Both the position numbers and the translations under genes were made by a program. From NCBI GenBank assembly GCA_029339505.1, contig JAQISU010000115.1:1161001-1225000 (forward strand): a DNA stretch of 64,000 nt, read 5' to 3'. Below, piece after piece: positions 12,801-25,589 of this stretch. The notes under the pieces are model-generated. The model searched no databases. It saw nothing but the letters and a program-made list of their open reading frames with translations, and had not been told where the DNA came from. This DNA comes from Unio delphinus (taxonomy: Eukaryota > Mollusca > Bivalvia > Unionida > Unionidae). The stretch's first letter is position 1. Every line of letters starts with the position of its first letter.

Positions 12801-12939
12801 GAACAACTACCCCACTTTGATCTCCTCGGAATTCCGGGCAAACCCGAATTGTTTTTAAGAATAACCCACCCAAGTTTTGTTGAAGACATTTAGAATTATC
12901 CGATCATTTCGGCTGAATCCATGGAAAGAAACAGAACGG
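12801..12939 (+). other. ETS copy A, putative first visible exon
   Basis: It is bounded by TTTTTCAG and GTAAGT. The frame that joins in phase to the next exon has a TAG at 12891 and an ATG in good context (TCCATGG) at 12921. It may therefore be a mixed 5' UTR/start exon, or an ordinary coding exon carrying a nonsense mutation. Confidence 0.55.
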
Positions 12940-12990
12940 GTAAGTACTGATGGACATAAAGCCAAGGTCGCTTAATATAATTGAAAACAC

Positions 12991-13054
<64 letters not shown>

Positions 13055-14194
13055 GGGGGTGGACGATAAGACTATGGATAAATGGTATGGTGTTACATTC
13101 AATGTAAGTGAGTAGTAAAAGTGTAATTTCTAAAGTATTCATATCAATGTCGATCGGAAGCAAACGATATAACCGACAAAATTTTGACTTTTTTTACATT
13201 AGACTTTGAAGGCGTAAAACACCGATGAAAATGCATATGACGCGGAATTTTACTTTAGTGCAAAATGGATATGTTCAGTAAAGATGGACACCCTTTCCGA
13301 ATTACCATTGAATGATGGAAAATTGTAGACAATATATTTATATTGCCTGACAGTTGCTTTATATTGTTTGACAATATATTTATATTGCCTGACAAAAGAA
13401 AGTTCAGAGTTAATGGCATCTGAAGTCAATGGTACCTGCTTCTTGCGATGAGATTGTTCAGCCTTAACTGAAGGCAACACTTTGTTTATATAAACTCTTC
13501 TTTTGTACAGATTGTTGGATACACTATATGAAAAACTATTGTCCTTTCAATAACTAAAATTATTTTCATACAATTACAGATGATATCCAAACATATGTTA
13601 AGGAGGAGTGCCTGATCAATGAACAACATGCAGACATTTTATTTGATATCGGAGGATTCATGTATCCAGTTGATCCCAACATAGACATTAACATAGGTGA
13701 CAGGTGCGATTTCTCTGGACTTCAAAGATCGCAGTATTTGCAAATGCCGGCCGGAGGTAAGTTTCAGTTTTAGCATTAGTGTTCCTGAGTTCCGGTTGCC
13801 AAAATAATGACTAATTCAGATATGTTCTAACAGAGGCTTAGCTAGGGGAGGGAGGGGGCTCAGAGGGGTACAGATGTCCCCAGGCACCAGACTAGAGGGG
13901 CGCCAAAATGGGCATTCAAATAGGTTGCATGTGGAATAATGGGTGTCAAACTTGAGGGGTGTGTGTAAAAATGAATCTTGTCCCCGGGGTCGAAACACTC
14001 TAGCTACACATGTGTTCTAAGAGCTCCAAAATCTATTTACCATTTAACGTGATACATCTTTCCTTACAAGCGCAACAATTAGAAGTATATTCACTAAATT
14101 ATAAAATGAAATGTTTAAATGTAATATGAACAATCCCATTATTGTTTTATCTCTTATAACGAAATTTAAAATTATATCCTTCCGTGAATGTTAC

Positions 14195-14254
<60 letters not shown>

Positions 14255-16460
14255 ACAGTGCATATGTTAGAGTCTAAGTGCCCATTTGTGGCATATAATT
14301 GATTTAACATATAGAACCAATCTTTGCGTCTGAAATGACTTTCGAACGCTAATGGAAAGAAACCCTATTTCAATCCATGCGCAAATATTGACATACGCAT
14401 AAACAAAAATCTGTGACATTAAAACAGATTTTACCTTTATAATGACACTTGATTTAACCTTTATTGCAGATATACCTGCAAAAGAATGTGGTGCTTTGAC
14501 CTATTTTGAAAACGGAATTCAAGCTGATCAGAGAATTAATGACGTATTGACTCCTCCTATCCAATATTCAACGCCATTTACATCTTGCCCATCCAACTTC
14601 TCAACTCAACTAAGGCAAACCGATCAATGTACTTCCGCTTATGATTACAGCTACTTCCGGCCTAATCAACTGATTAGTAGACGCGCGGGATCTGGAAAAC
14701 AAAGTAAGACAAATGAAAACAAAATGACCTATTTGTTAACAAACATGAAAACTATTTATCAAGTATTATGTTGTAGCGACAAAGAGGAACACTTCAGATA
14801 CATCTTATCCACACTCCACCACTTTGATGTATTTTATTTACAATATTATATGTTTGTTAACTGAGTATCTTACGAACCATTTTTGTCGCTCTAATGTAGT
14901 GTAGTGATTATGTCGACATTTTTCCTTTTGACACTGAAGTAAAATAACTTTTTTAAATGGACAGGGTTTTGGAACTTCAAAATAAATTACGGTACAAGCT
15001 ACAACTGAACATGCGTATAACAATGCTGTTAGTGTTTGAATGCGTGTGATTTGGACTTTTAATGTAGCCTTAACAATTATTCAGTCATATCGCTACGATG
15101 TCTGTTATATGACAGTTAATAGTGTTGTCTTGCACTGGGGCATAATACCGCGGACATTAAGCCCGATATCCCAACCAGTCACTTTATCCTGACACAAGGT
15201 TGACCAGTCCAAACACTAATCTCTTAATACTGTTCGCCAAGCGAGACAGCTGTTAGTATCAATTTTTAAGTCTTCGGCATGACTCGGCCGGGGACGAACT
15301 CACGACCTCCCACGTCAGCGGCGGACGCTCTAACCAAAAGGCCAACAGATCGATCTATCTAATCATTCAAAAATTGAAAATATCGGATCGGCCAAACGAT
15401 ATTTAAAGGACAAAATATACGTTTTGTTCCAACTGATATTTACTCTTAATTCTTCTGAGTTAAAGATGTTATTAGTATTAATACTACTGCTGAATTAGTA
15501 TTGTTATTATTATTAATAGTACATAATTAGTATCAAACTTATTAACAATATTACGGCCGAATCATTGTTATTATTAAAGATATTTCAGAATTATTACTAA
15601 TGTACTATTAATATTGCAACATAATTATTAATAAGATTTTTATTATTACTAAAACTACCGAAATAATATCAAAATTAGTACTATCTCTTTCTTCAGGAAT
15701 ACGGGGTTGCCGGTTGTGGGAGTTCCTCCGGAATCTTCTGAGAGATCCACGTTTCAATCCGTCATATATTTGTTGGGAGAACGAGGCAGATAGGAAATTT
15801 CGGATCGTAAAATCCAAAGAATTGGCGACATTATGGGGCAGTAAAAAGGGGAATGCAAAGATGACATATGAAAAGCTAAGTCGAGCAATGAGGTAAGCCA
15901 CTTGTTGAGAAATACTGGAAGTACATTTGGCAACTTTAAAGAAAAATAAGAAATGGAAATATCAAAACAGTTAGTTTGAAGTATATGACTGTAAGAAACT
16001 ATTCAAATGATATTCAAAAAGTTATGACACACGATAAGGTATATTATTATCTTCTTCAATCAAATTATCGGTGACCTTTATCGAAAACAACTGACCTGTA
16101 TGGAAATCGTTTGTATTGTATATTATATACTTCAACTGAAGTTTATTCTTGTATTTTATTTTATTTGTGTTTCTTATGAGGTAATATATAAACGGACTAA
16201 AGTAACATTATATTTAGTTTCTTACTAGTTAATGTTGTCTTATGAATGTGAAATTTTATCACTTTTTACTTCGCAATCTCTGTCACATTCACGTTTTTGA
16301 ATGAAGTGATCTGATTGTAATTTCCATGAACGGGCTTGGTATGTCTAACGAGGTTGCTACAGAAAGTTCCAGGCTCACAGCCAGAATATATTTAATAGTC
16401 ACACCTATTTATCTTTTAGGCAATTGTGAACATTTAATGTGGTAGTCGCACGAGTTGTCA

Positions 16461-16542
<82 letters not shown>

Positions 16543-16828
16543 ATTCATGTTCACATTTCATACTATGAAGAACGTTCCCTTCTTCATCTTTCATATTATT
16601 GTAATGCAGTCTTAGGTTTATATTAAGATACAACTTTAAATAAAGACTTAGCTACAAGCTAAAATAAATTTATATAGTTACACCAAGCAAAACATATAAT
16701 AATGTGCTGGCATTCATTCCAATGTTTTAATTTATAGATACTACTACAAAAGGAAAGTTCTTGCTCCGGTGATTGGTAAGAGACTGGTTTATAGCTTTGG
16801 ACCCGGTGCTGACCTTACACCATGTTAG
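12921..16828 (+). CDS. ETS-domain transcription factor gene, copy A (terminal exons)
   Basis: Exons with matching phases are 12801-12939, 13580-13756, 14470-14703, 15697-15892 and 16738-16828 (stop TAG). Every junction has AG acceptors and GTAAG-type donors. From the ATG at 12921 they give 238 residues; an in-frame TAG at 12891 in the first exon precedes it. The ETS DNA-binding domain fills the last two exons. It has the three spaced tryptophans (LWEFL, ICWEN, LWGSKK), the recognition helix [16 protein letters not shown] with both conserved arginines, and the C-terminal strand [11 protein letters not shown] factors bind GGA(A/T) in the nucleus. The helix sequence is closest to my memory of the ESE/EHF group. 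No Pointed domain is visible, so either upstream exons lie further left or this form lacks it. It sits at the left of a segmental duplication. Confidence 0.85.
12992..13051. repeat. (TA)n microsatellite in ETS intron
   Basis: Uninterrupted TA run, followed by a G-run (GGGGGGG). Confidence 0.95.
13834..14015. mobile_element. Possible hAT-like MITE (182 bp)
   Basis: It is bounded by the 8-base direct repeats TCTAACAG (13826) and TCTAAGAG (14016), with inverted GGCTTAGCTAG/CTAGCTACAC-like ends. The terminal match is imperfect, so the superfamily is uncertain. The same element opens duplicate block A' at 24333. Confidence 0.5.
14191..14251. repeat. (TC)n microsatellite
   Basis: About 30 TC units. 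The copy in block A' (24683-24786) is longer and contains TCTG units. Confidence 0.95.
15060..15358 (-). repeat. tRNA-derived SINE (family B), copy 1
   Basis: Read on the minus strand, it has a box A-like TTGGCCTTTTGGTTAGAG and a box B-like GGTCGTGAGTTCGTCCCC near 15283-15355. The body contains GACATCGTAGCGATATGAC. Related copies are at 21480, 25590 and 40110. Confidence 0.6.
16463..16541. repeat. (TA)n microsatellite in ETS intron
   Basis: About 39 TA units. It is shared in position with block A' (26982-27053) but differs in length. Confidence 0.95.
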
Positions 16829-17020
16829 TTTGGAATTCTATATTTTCTATATGAAACAAGTACTTTCTGTAGAATTTATTGACCATTAGTGAATTCTCGG
16901 CTTCATCAAGGATTCCAATTTTCACCCATCTTTGGTTTAATAGTTTAATGGCTGGTAACTATAACGAGCTGAAGGTGCTAAACTAATGTTATTTGTTTGT
17001 TTTTTTAACTTCAGAACACT

Positions 17021-17568
17021 GTATCCCACTTACCTCACTAGTGTGTGATATTGTATGCCACTTATCCCACTGGTGTATGATATTGTATCCCACTTACCTC
17101 ACTGGTGTATGATATTGTATCCCACTTACCTCACTGGTGTGTGATATTCTATATCGCTTATCCCACTGGTGTGTGATATTGTATTCCACTTATATCGATG
17201 ATGTTTGATATTGTATATCACTTATCCAACTAGTGTGTGATATTGTATCCCACTTACCTCACTGGTGTGTGATATTGAATGCCACTTATCCCACTGGTGT
17301 GTGATATTGTATCCCACTTACCTCACTAGTGTGTGATATTGTATGCCACTTATCCCACTGGTGTGTGATATTCTATATCGCTTATCCCACTGGTGTGTGA
17401 TATTCTATATCGCTTATCCAACTGGTGTGTGATATTGTATCCCATTTACCTCACTGGTGTATGATATTGTATCCCACTTACCTCACTGGTGTGTGATATT
17501 CTATATCGCTTATCCCACTTTGTGTGATATTGTATTCCACTTATATCGATGATGTGTGAGATTTGTAA
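17021..17568. repeat. 32-bp minisatellite, about 17 copies
   Basis: Units of the form GTATCCCACTTACCTCACTG plus GTGTGTGATATT vary among a few types (CCTCAC, TCCCAC, TATCGC). Block A' holds only about three units at the same place (27525-27621), so the array changed after duplication. It follows the last ETS exon. Confidence 0.95.
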
Positions 17569-18284
17569 GGAATCAAATAACGGCGATGATCATATCAGAC
17601 TTCCAATAGTCAAGCAGCCATCATGAACGAGATCGTCGTGCTGAACAAAGAATATACAATAAATGTATACAATTCAAACAATTCGTGTATAAAGGAATCT
17701 GTGAATACTATGCATGTCGCGAAAACCTTGCAAAGATTTGAAGAAGTTATTTTTATCATTAACTGATATTTAAACAATTGTTTTTGTATAATTTGACTTA
17801 TGTTGAATGTCTTTACACAATGATTTCTATTATATGAATTTATTTGTAATGTATTAAATTGATTTCTGATATTTTCTTCTGTAAATCTGTTCTTGATCAA
17901 CCTACATATTGCAGTTATGTAGCTGTACTAATAAAACTATATATACGGCACTTTTCGCATGCTGTGTACATATTCATGATACAATCTATCAAAGACTTTC
18001 TAAGATGGGCAACAGAAGATCCGCTTACAGTGCTTTACTGGCAGACTTTAACTTCTCTAACATTGCGATTCAGTCGTTGAATACGTTTGGACTAAGGTCA
18101 TTTACAAAATACAAAATGTATATAGCTTACAATCATAAGAAAATCTAACAAATTAAATATATCTAAAATATACATAACAATATCTAATAAATCACTACGT
18201 ATATCACATATTCTTTTATCGTATTCTTCAAGAAGTAATGCATGGATGGGGATATTCTTTTATAACAGATGACATGTCCACATG
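17569..18284. other. Non-coding; end of block A, then Gmr1-associated sequence
   Basis: To about 18085 it matches block A'. From about 18096 it matches, inverted, the sequence next to Gmr1 copy 3 (about 50220-50489). No gene is supported. Confidence 0.6.
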
Positions 18285-18305
18285 TGCCAATCCTTAAAAT
18301 CGACT

Positions 18306-20301
18306 TGTTTTGATACGAATAAAGCTTGGGATGAAGGCATTCATTTACTATTGCTTGCTGTTAGAGAATCAGTTCAAGAATCTTTAGGCTTCAATCCCTT
18401 TGAACTGGTTTTTGGACACACTGTGCGTGGACCATTGAAGCTATTGAAAGAGAAACTTCTTTGTAATGAAGATACTGAGATCGATCTTCTTGATTATGTT
18501 TCCGATTTTAGATACAAGTTGTCAAAGGCTTGTGAGGTCGTAAGAGCAAATCTGAACTCTACTCAATCTAAAATAAAATCAAGATATGATAAAACAAATC
18601 AAAGGAAAGGTGTTTTCAGCCAGGTGATAGAGTCCTGGCTCTCTTACCAATGCCACAAAATCCTCTTCAGGCCAGATATTATGGTCCCTACACAGTTGAC
18701 AGGAAAATCAATGACTTACATTACATCATAAATACTCCTGGGAGGCGCAAACCAAAACAAACATGCTAAAAGAGCATTTTGAAAGAGATAGCTATGTTAA
18801 ACATGTAATTAATTCAGCTGTATCTGTCCCACTCAGTGAAGGAATATTATCAGATTCTACTGATATTGAAAGACGAATGTTTGTAATTCCGAAATTATGA
18901 AAGATCTAGACCAGAAACTTTCACATTTACAAGTGCAAAAAAAGAAATGAACTGAAACAGTTATTATTTGAATATGAGCACTTATTTCCAGATGTTCCTA
19001 CAAGGACAAACAAAACTTTTCATGACGTTGAAATTGTAAGTTCTAAACCTGTCAAACAACATCCATACAGGATGAATCCACTCAAACAGGAATGCTTAAA
19101 GAAGGAAATTCAATATTTGCTGGAGAATGATTTTATCGAGCCCAGTAAAAGTGATTGGAGTTCACCACGCATACTTGTTCCAAAACCAGATAGAACTTTC
19201 CGTTTGTGCACTGATTATAGTAAGGTGAACAGTATGACAAAAACAGATTCATTCCCATTACCAAGAACTGACGATTGTATTGATAAAATCGGGAATGCCA
19301 AGTATGTCACCAAATTTTACCTTCTGAAAGGATTTTGGCAGATTCCACTAACGGAAAGAGCAAAGGATATCTCGGCATTTGTGACTCCAGATGGACTTTA
19401 CCAATATAAAGTAATGCCTTTTGGGATGAAAGGGTCACCAAGTACATTTCAACGTCTCATGAATATGATGACCTCTGGTCTAGAAAATTTTGATGCCTAT
19501 ATAGATGACGTCATCATCTACAACGACACCTGGATAGAACATCTAGCAACAATTCGAAAATTCTTTGACAGACTCACTGATGCAAGTTTGACAGTTAATA
19601 TATCTAAAAGTGAGTTCTACTGTGCTAGTGTGACTTTCATAGGACATATTGTGGGACATGGACAAGTTAAACCAATAGATGCTAAGGTTGAGGATATTTC
19701 TAAATTCCCTGTGCCTGAAAATAGAAAGCAACTGATGCGATTTTTAGGTATGGCCGGATACTATCGGAAATTTTGTTGCAATTTTTCTATAATTGCAGAA
19801 CCTCTGATAAATTTATTAAGTAGAAGAAAAAGTTCTTTTGGACTGGAAAATATCAGGAGGCTTTTGACAAGATAAAAGCCATACTTGAAACCGTACCAGT
19901 TCTTGCAGCTCCAAATTTCCGTCAGTCTTTCAAATTATCTATCGATGCAAGTGATGTTGGTGTTGGAGCAGTTTTAATTCAAGAAGACAAAAATGGTATT
20001 GAACATCCAGTGTGCTATTTTTTAAAGAAAGTAAATAAGCACCAGAGAAATTTATTCAACTATCGAGAAGGAATGTTTGGCATTGATTTTGGCTTTACAA
20101 CATTTTGAAGTTTATCTTAGTTCAGCTCCTTCTTCGATCATAGTTTTTAGTGACCACAACCACCTTACTTTCATCGGCAAGATGAAAAATAAAAATCAAA
20201 GATTACTAAGGTGGAGTTTGTTATTACAGGAATATAATCTTGACATCCGGTACATCAAGGAAAAAGATAATTTAATAGCAGATGTTCTTTCCCGTGTATA
20301 A
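18306..20301 (+). pseudogene. Gmr1-like Ty3/gypsy pol, copy 1 (5'-truncated integrase, RT, RNase H)
   Basis: The order is the integrase C-terminal part (18306-18770), then RT (18897-19875), then RNase H (to a stop at 20299). RT motifs include YIDDVIIY and GMKGSPSTFQRLM; the FDLL motif has become FYLL (Asp to Tyr), removing a catalytic aspartate. Frameshifts occur near 18635, 18945, 19850 and 20060. The copy starts abruptly inside integrase, joined to a 20-base sequence that also lies in its own 3' flank. It is very similar to the copies at 36945-38934 and 48201-50195. Confidence 0.9.
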
Positions 20302-21436
20302 CAATATATAAACCAAGCTGTATCCTAAGGAGGAACACACCCGAATGGAGACCCTATTGGACGATCTATGCATATGTTGAGTCCACGACGTCTTTAATAT
20401 AGCAGAGGGCCATGACCTAACGACTATGACGCTGACCGAGTTAAAACAGCTGAAAACTGAAGCAAACGCCTTTTTTGCGTTTGCAGCAATAATGTTGCCC
20501 GCCTAAATCACTGGTCACAGATCATTAGGCGGTGAAGATAGCAAACAGATGTTTGGTAGACCAGAGACCACGTAGACAATCACATAAATGTCAGGTTGAA
20601 AAAGAAGAGAAATCAAACGTTGAGTACATCATGTACAAAGTAATTGTGACCAACCTTACCATTTTGGGCTTCGAAGGTGTGAACCGAACAGTGGAGTTTG
20701 GCAACGTTCACTACCGATTTTGTAGACCACGATCATGAAATGCAAGGTCAGACCATAGGCATTCGGTTTTATATGCATCATGTTAAAAATCACCATGGAA
20801 ACGGCCTGATTGTTTCGCAGGGTATTCACAAGATTCCGCCCCTTCAATAAATTGACGACAAGAGCATGCACCTCAAAAACACAAAACTGCCGACGACACG
20901 GTCGGACGGTCATACTATAATACTAAGTCGAAACGACAAACCACAACTGGAGTGGAACATACATTAGAAACAATCAACAAGCTCACCCCTATGTGTGGGC
21001 TAGATTGAATAGGGTTTTACGGAGCTGACACAGAGAAATCGATCCAACAAGCATTTATAACCATTCTTCGGATTTATGTTAAGCAGGAAAACAAAGAACT
21101 CAGCCAATATTGTTGTGCAATAAAGAAGTACTCTGCTACAGGTTTTTTGTAGGTGGCAGTGATTACAAATCATTGGTGCCAATCCTTAAAATCGACTAAA
21201 CGACGAAGGGTATTTGTGCACTTCGCGTAGCTTGACATCGACAGCGAGATGAATAAGAATAAATAACATAGAGAGCTTCAAACCAAAACATACTTTAGAG
21301 ACATTGTTTGCAAGATTGTAATATCAGATGAACACATGTATTAGATATTTATTACATTAAATTGCATTAATTCAAGATGTACTGATACATTAATGCCATG
21401 ATGCTATTAAAGGTGAAATTCGTATGACAGAATAAA

Positions 21437-21463
21437 TGTGTGTGTGTGTGTGTGTGTGTGTAT
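21437..21463. repeat. (GT)n microsatellite
   Basis: Short GT run, also present in the paralogous flank at about 40065-40098. Confidence 0.9.
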
Positions 21464-21479
21464 GATTTGTATTTTTAAC

Positions 21480-21765
21480 GCAGATTTTACAATTTTGCAG
21501 TCGAATCGCTACGATGTCTGCAGCGTGGCAATTATAGCGATGTCTAGCACTGGGACATCATGCTGCAGACATGTAGCATGATGTCCCACCCAGTTTTATT
21601 ATTCTGACACCAGGCCTAACACTAACCTTTTAATGCTGAACGCCAAGCTAGGCAGCTTTTAGTACCGTTGTTATAAGTATTTTGTATGATTGGGCCGGGA
21701 ATCGAACCCATGACCGTCCGCAACCGAGGCAGATGTTCTAACGACTAGGCCACCGGATCGGTAGA
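21480..21765 (-). repeat. tRNA-derived SINE (family B), copy 2
   Basis: On the minus strand box A is TGGCCTAGTCG (revcomp of 21742-21752) and box B is GGTTCGATTCC (revcomp of 21698-21708). The body carries the GACATCGTAGCGATTCGAC phrase shared with the other copies. It is one of the best-preserved heads. Confidence 0.75.
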
Positions 21766-22046
21766 AGAAAGTAAATATAACTATCAAATTCTCTTATCTA
21801 TAAACAGTGAGATCTTGGTATACAACAGGATAAAAGACTTTCTTTGAAATCTATTATGTTGGACTGAAATAAGAGATCCTAAACTTCCTCATTCCATAAT
21901 CTTATAATTTTAAATGTTTGCAAGACAAATAATATGAAAGGCGAGGACAATGATATTTACTACCATCACTTTATGCGTGCTAACCTTACATACTATGTTT
22001 CTCTGATTTAGTAACACTCAACTAAGAAGGTATTTATGTGTCAGGT

Positions 22047-24332
22047 GTGTTGTGAATGGCGTATGTTGGATTATCTAGCGCAGATCACTATTTTAGTATC
22101 CCCACTTCTTTCGAGTGAGGTCAACCCAGTTGACGATAGTTTTCTGCTCTCTGTAAACACGTCTGTCCGTCTTGCTGTGGAATGAATGACTGTGGAGTCA
22201 TGGTTCTAATTTTTTTAATATGAATTAAGGTCGCATGCGCAACTATGTGCTTTCGCGACCAGTTAATGCCCGAGGGTCGGGCTATTTTATTGGTCGGGAC
22301 CAAAGGTAACTTTGTCTACACTAGCCTGTGTTGTCGCAGTCTCCCCGGCACCCGCGTTAAATGGCATTCTCTCCTTACAGTAACATGTCGGGTCACGACA
22401 AAGCAGGAAGGCAGAACAAATACCAATAATGTGTAAGCCACCTGTGCAATTATATCAAATCCATATAGTCATAGAATTTTTCATCTTTCCTATCAATAAA
22501 TACTTCTATTACATAATGTACATGTTGTAGGTCCTTAGCAAATTTAATTGCTAAAATATCTTAGCGACATAAATAAGTGTAGTAACTGTTAGGTATTTTA
22601 GCGCGTTAATTTTGAGCGGTGGTCAAAATTGATCAAGTTAGATTTCGAGAAAGAGATTGTTCGAAAAGGGTTCTCGTAGCAAATTAGAACCCTGGGAACA
22701 AAATTAATAATATAAATAGAGTTGGAGTGGGGTGTGTTTGGTGTTATTTCATTCTTCCTTCTTCTTTTTCTCTTCTTTTCCCTTTTCTCTTTCCCACTTT
22801 CTTCCTACTCCCTTCTTCCTTCTTTCTTTTTTTTTCCTGCTTCCATCCATCTTCACCCTTTTCTTTTATTTTTTTCTTGTCGGTTGGATGGTGTTATGTT
22901 TCCTTGAGCTATCATTATTTGATCCCGGTGTTCTCATCAAACTTGTATTTATCTTGCCACTTGTCGGTTGACTAGTTTTACTGTACCTACATTGTGCCAC
23001 TACTTAGTGTGATGTTCTCTTTTCCCCCCTTCTCCTTCTTCCCTTTCTCGCTTTTCTTCCTTTCTGCCTTTTCTACTCGCATTACAATGTTTATATTATC
23101 TCCCCTTTTCCCTTTTCTCTTTTATTTTATATATGTATTTCAGGGTTTTGTTAAGTGGTTCTGCTTTTTTTAAGCTAGCAGTATTACTATGCGCTCTGGC
23201 CCCTTTAACCGATATGGCCTTGTTAATTATTTATTTATTTGGTAGTTATAATATTTATTTTTTGTCTGTTTAGTTAAGGCATTGTTACGTGGGTCTGCTT
23301 TTGAGCTATCGGTGTTATTATCTGCTCTAGCCCCTTGATTGATAAATGTTAACTCTATGGCTATGTTTATGTTTATTTATTTATTTGATGGTTTTGATAT
23401 TTATATTTTGTGTTTTATGTCTATTGATTTTAGGTAATTAAGTATATTTATATAGGTAGTATTTACGTTTTTGTTATACCTTTTATCTAGAATTTGGGGG
23501 AATGATGTAACCGAGTCAAGTTTTCTTTGTTGTAGTTGGAGGACGGTACGTTGTCGATGGTATTTGTGACATATGTTGAATACATGTTCCAATTTTTTAG
23601 TTTCTGGACAGTGTGGACATTTATCCGGCGTGGGTCCTGTACTTATGTTTCATAAAGCTGCCATTTAGTAGTGTTTTACCTGTTCTGATTCTGTTGATGA
23701 TTTTAATATCAATGGCTGCCAGGATTTTTGGTAAACGTTGGGTTCTAGTGACCTCTTTTTGTAGTTGGTATAGATGTCTACCCTTTGTGGAGTTTTCCCA
23801 TTGTTGTTGCCATTTATTATTAATTCTGTCACTGACTTGACTAATAATAGTTCCTGAGTGTTGTACTGTACGGGTTCAATTTGGTCTTTTATCAGACTGC
23901 TTTTTGCTGCTTGGTCTGCTTTTTCATTTCCAGGCAAATTGATGTGAGATGGCACCCACAAGAAGTGTATGGTTTGATGTGATTTATCTGCGTCCCTGAT
24001 GGTCACATAGTGTCCTCTAGCAGGTTTTGTCTACATTTGGAATTACCTGTCACAATACTTTCAAGTACACTAAGTGAGTCTGTTATGATTACGTACTGTT
24101 TTTGATTTTGTGTTACTATCCCTTTTAGGGCTCGGTTGATGGCCCAGAATTCCGCGGAATATATGGAACATTCATCCGGTAGTCTTGTCGTAAATGTGAT
24201 CTGATGTTCTGGGATCACTACCGCTGCAGCCGTTCTATGTAGTTCTTTAGATTTTAAGCCGTCAGTATAGATTTTTACATATCCATCATAGTTGTTGTTG
24301 ACAAGGCTTTGTACTTGTGTTAACGTGATATT
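22047..24332 (-). pseudogene. 5'-truncated LINE with RNase H and CCHC C-terminus
   Basis: The minus strand carries the C-terminal part of a LINE ORF2. The RNase H domain keeps all four acidic positions: YTDG near 24270, YSAE near 24155, ITDS near 24085 and EKAD near 23930. A zinc-finger region KCPHCPETKKLEHVFNIC follows (about 23600). Frames shift near 24005 and 23640. The 3' UTR is strikingly polypurine (minus strand) at 22740-23110. The end near 22047 (ATTCACAACA) is shared with the copy at 44733. RNase H-bearing LINEs include the I, Nimb and R1-type clades; I cannot choose without RT. The 5' truncation point coincides with the start of block A'. Confidence 0.8.
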
Positions 24333-24682
24333 GGCTTAGCTAGGGGAGGGAGGGGGCGCAGAGGGGTACAGATGTCCCCAGTCACCAGACTAGTGGGGCG
24401 CCAAAATGGGCATTGAAATAGGCTGCATGTGGAATAATGGTTTTCAGAGTTCAGGGGTGTGTGTAAAAATGAATATTGTCCCCGGGATCCAAACACTCTA
24501 GCTCCACCTGTGTTCTAACAGCTCCAAAATCTATTTACCATTTAACGTGATACATCTTCCCTTACAAGTATATTCACTAAATTATAAAATGAAATGTTTA
24601 AACGTAATATGAACAATCCCATTATTGTTTTATCTCTTATAACGAAATTTAAAATTATATCCTTCCGTGAAAGTTACATACT

Positions 24683-24690
24683 CTCTCTCA

Positions 24691-24786
<96 letters not shown>
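24683..24786. repeat. (TC)n/(TCTG)n microsatellite
   Basis: Compound tract in block A', longer than its partner at 14191. Confidence 0.95.
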
Positions 24787-24789
<3 letters not shown>

Positions 24790-25589
24790 ACTGCATATTG
24801 TAGAGTTTAAGTGCCCATTTGTGGCATATAATTGATGTGACATATAGAACCAATTTTCGTGTCTGAAATGACTTTCGAACGCTGTTCTAAAGAAACCCTA
24901 TTTCTATCCATACGCAAATATTGACAAACGCATAAACAAAATTCTGTGACATTAAAACAGATTTTACCTTGATAATGACAATTCATTTAACCTTTATTGC
25001 AGACATACCTGCAAAAGAATGTGGTGCTTTGACCTATTTTGAAAACGGAATTCAAGCTGATCAGAGAATTAATGACGTATTGACTCCTCCTACCCAATAT
25101 TCAACGCCATTTACATCTTGCCCATCCAACTTCTCAACTCAACTAAGGCATACCGATCAATGTACTTCCGCTTATGATTACAGCTACTTCCGGCCTAATC
25201 AACTGATTAGTAGACGCGCGGGATCTGGAAAACAAAGTAAGACAAATGAAAAGAAAATGACCTATTTGTTAACAAACATGAAAACTATTTATCAAGTATT
25301 ATGTTGTAGCAACAAAGAGGAACACTTCAGATACATCTTATCCACACTCCACCACTTTGATGTATTTTATTTACAATATTGTATCTTTGTTAACTGAGTA
25401 TCTTACGAACCATTTTTGTCGCTCTAATGTAGTGTAGCGATTATGTCGACATTTTTCTTTTTGACACTAAAGTAAAATAATAACTTTTCTAAATGGACAG
25501 GTTCTGGAACTTCAAAATAAATTACGGCACGAGCAACAACTGCACATGCGTATAACAATGCTGTTAGTGTTTGAATGTGTGTGATTTGA

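Larger units (their letters stand above)
13834..18085. repeat. Segmental duplication, block A
   Basis: This block aligns almost without interruption to 24333-28143, in the same orientation and about 10.5 kb away. It covers an MITE-like element, a TC tract, three ETS exons, a SINE, a TA tract and a minisatellite. Exons and introns are both very similar. The right edge is where Gmr1-associated sequence begins in block A (about 18086). Confidence 0.9.
20302..22046 (+). repeat. 3' flank shared by Gmr1 copies
   Basis: This directly follows the RNase H stop and matches 38935-40680 throughout, and 47493-48200 (inverted) for its first 700 bases. It contains a family B SINE. Short ORFs occur on both strands (for example 20656-20913 minus) but resemble no protein I know. 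No LTR is recognisable. Confidence 0.75.

Noticed and set aside
20656..20913. ORF repeated in all three Gmr1 flanks (also 39284-39499 and 47631-47846)
   Set aside because: Conservation is explained by recent duplication of the whole flank; the frame has no recognised domain and opposite-strand ORFs are equally open.
21696..21765. Possible tRNA gene on the minus strand
   Set aside because: A and B boxes are present but the stems do not form a proper cloverleaf, and copies occur as dispersed repeats: a SINE head.
22722..22975. Phe/Ser/Leu-rich membrane-like ORFs, and the similar ones at 46600-47090
   Set aside because: They come from the pyrimidine-rich strand of a LINE 3' UTR, occur in all three frames, and lie opposite to the LINE.
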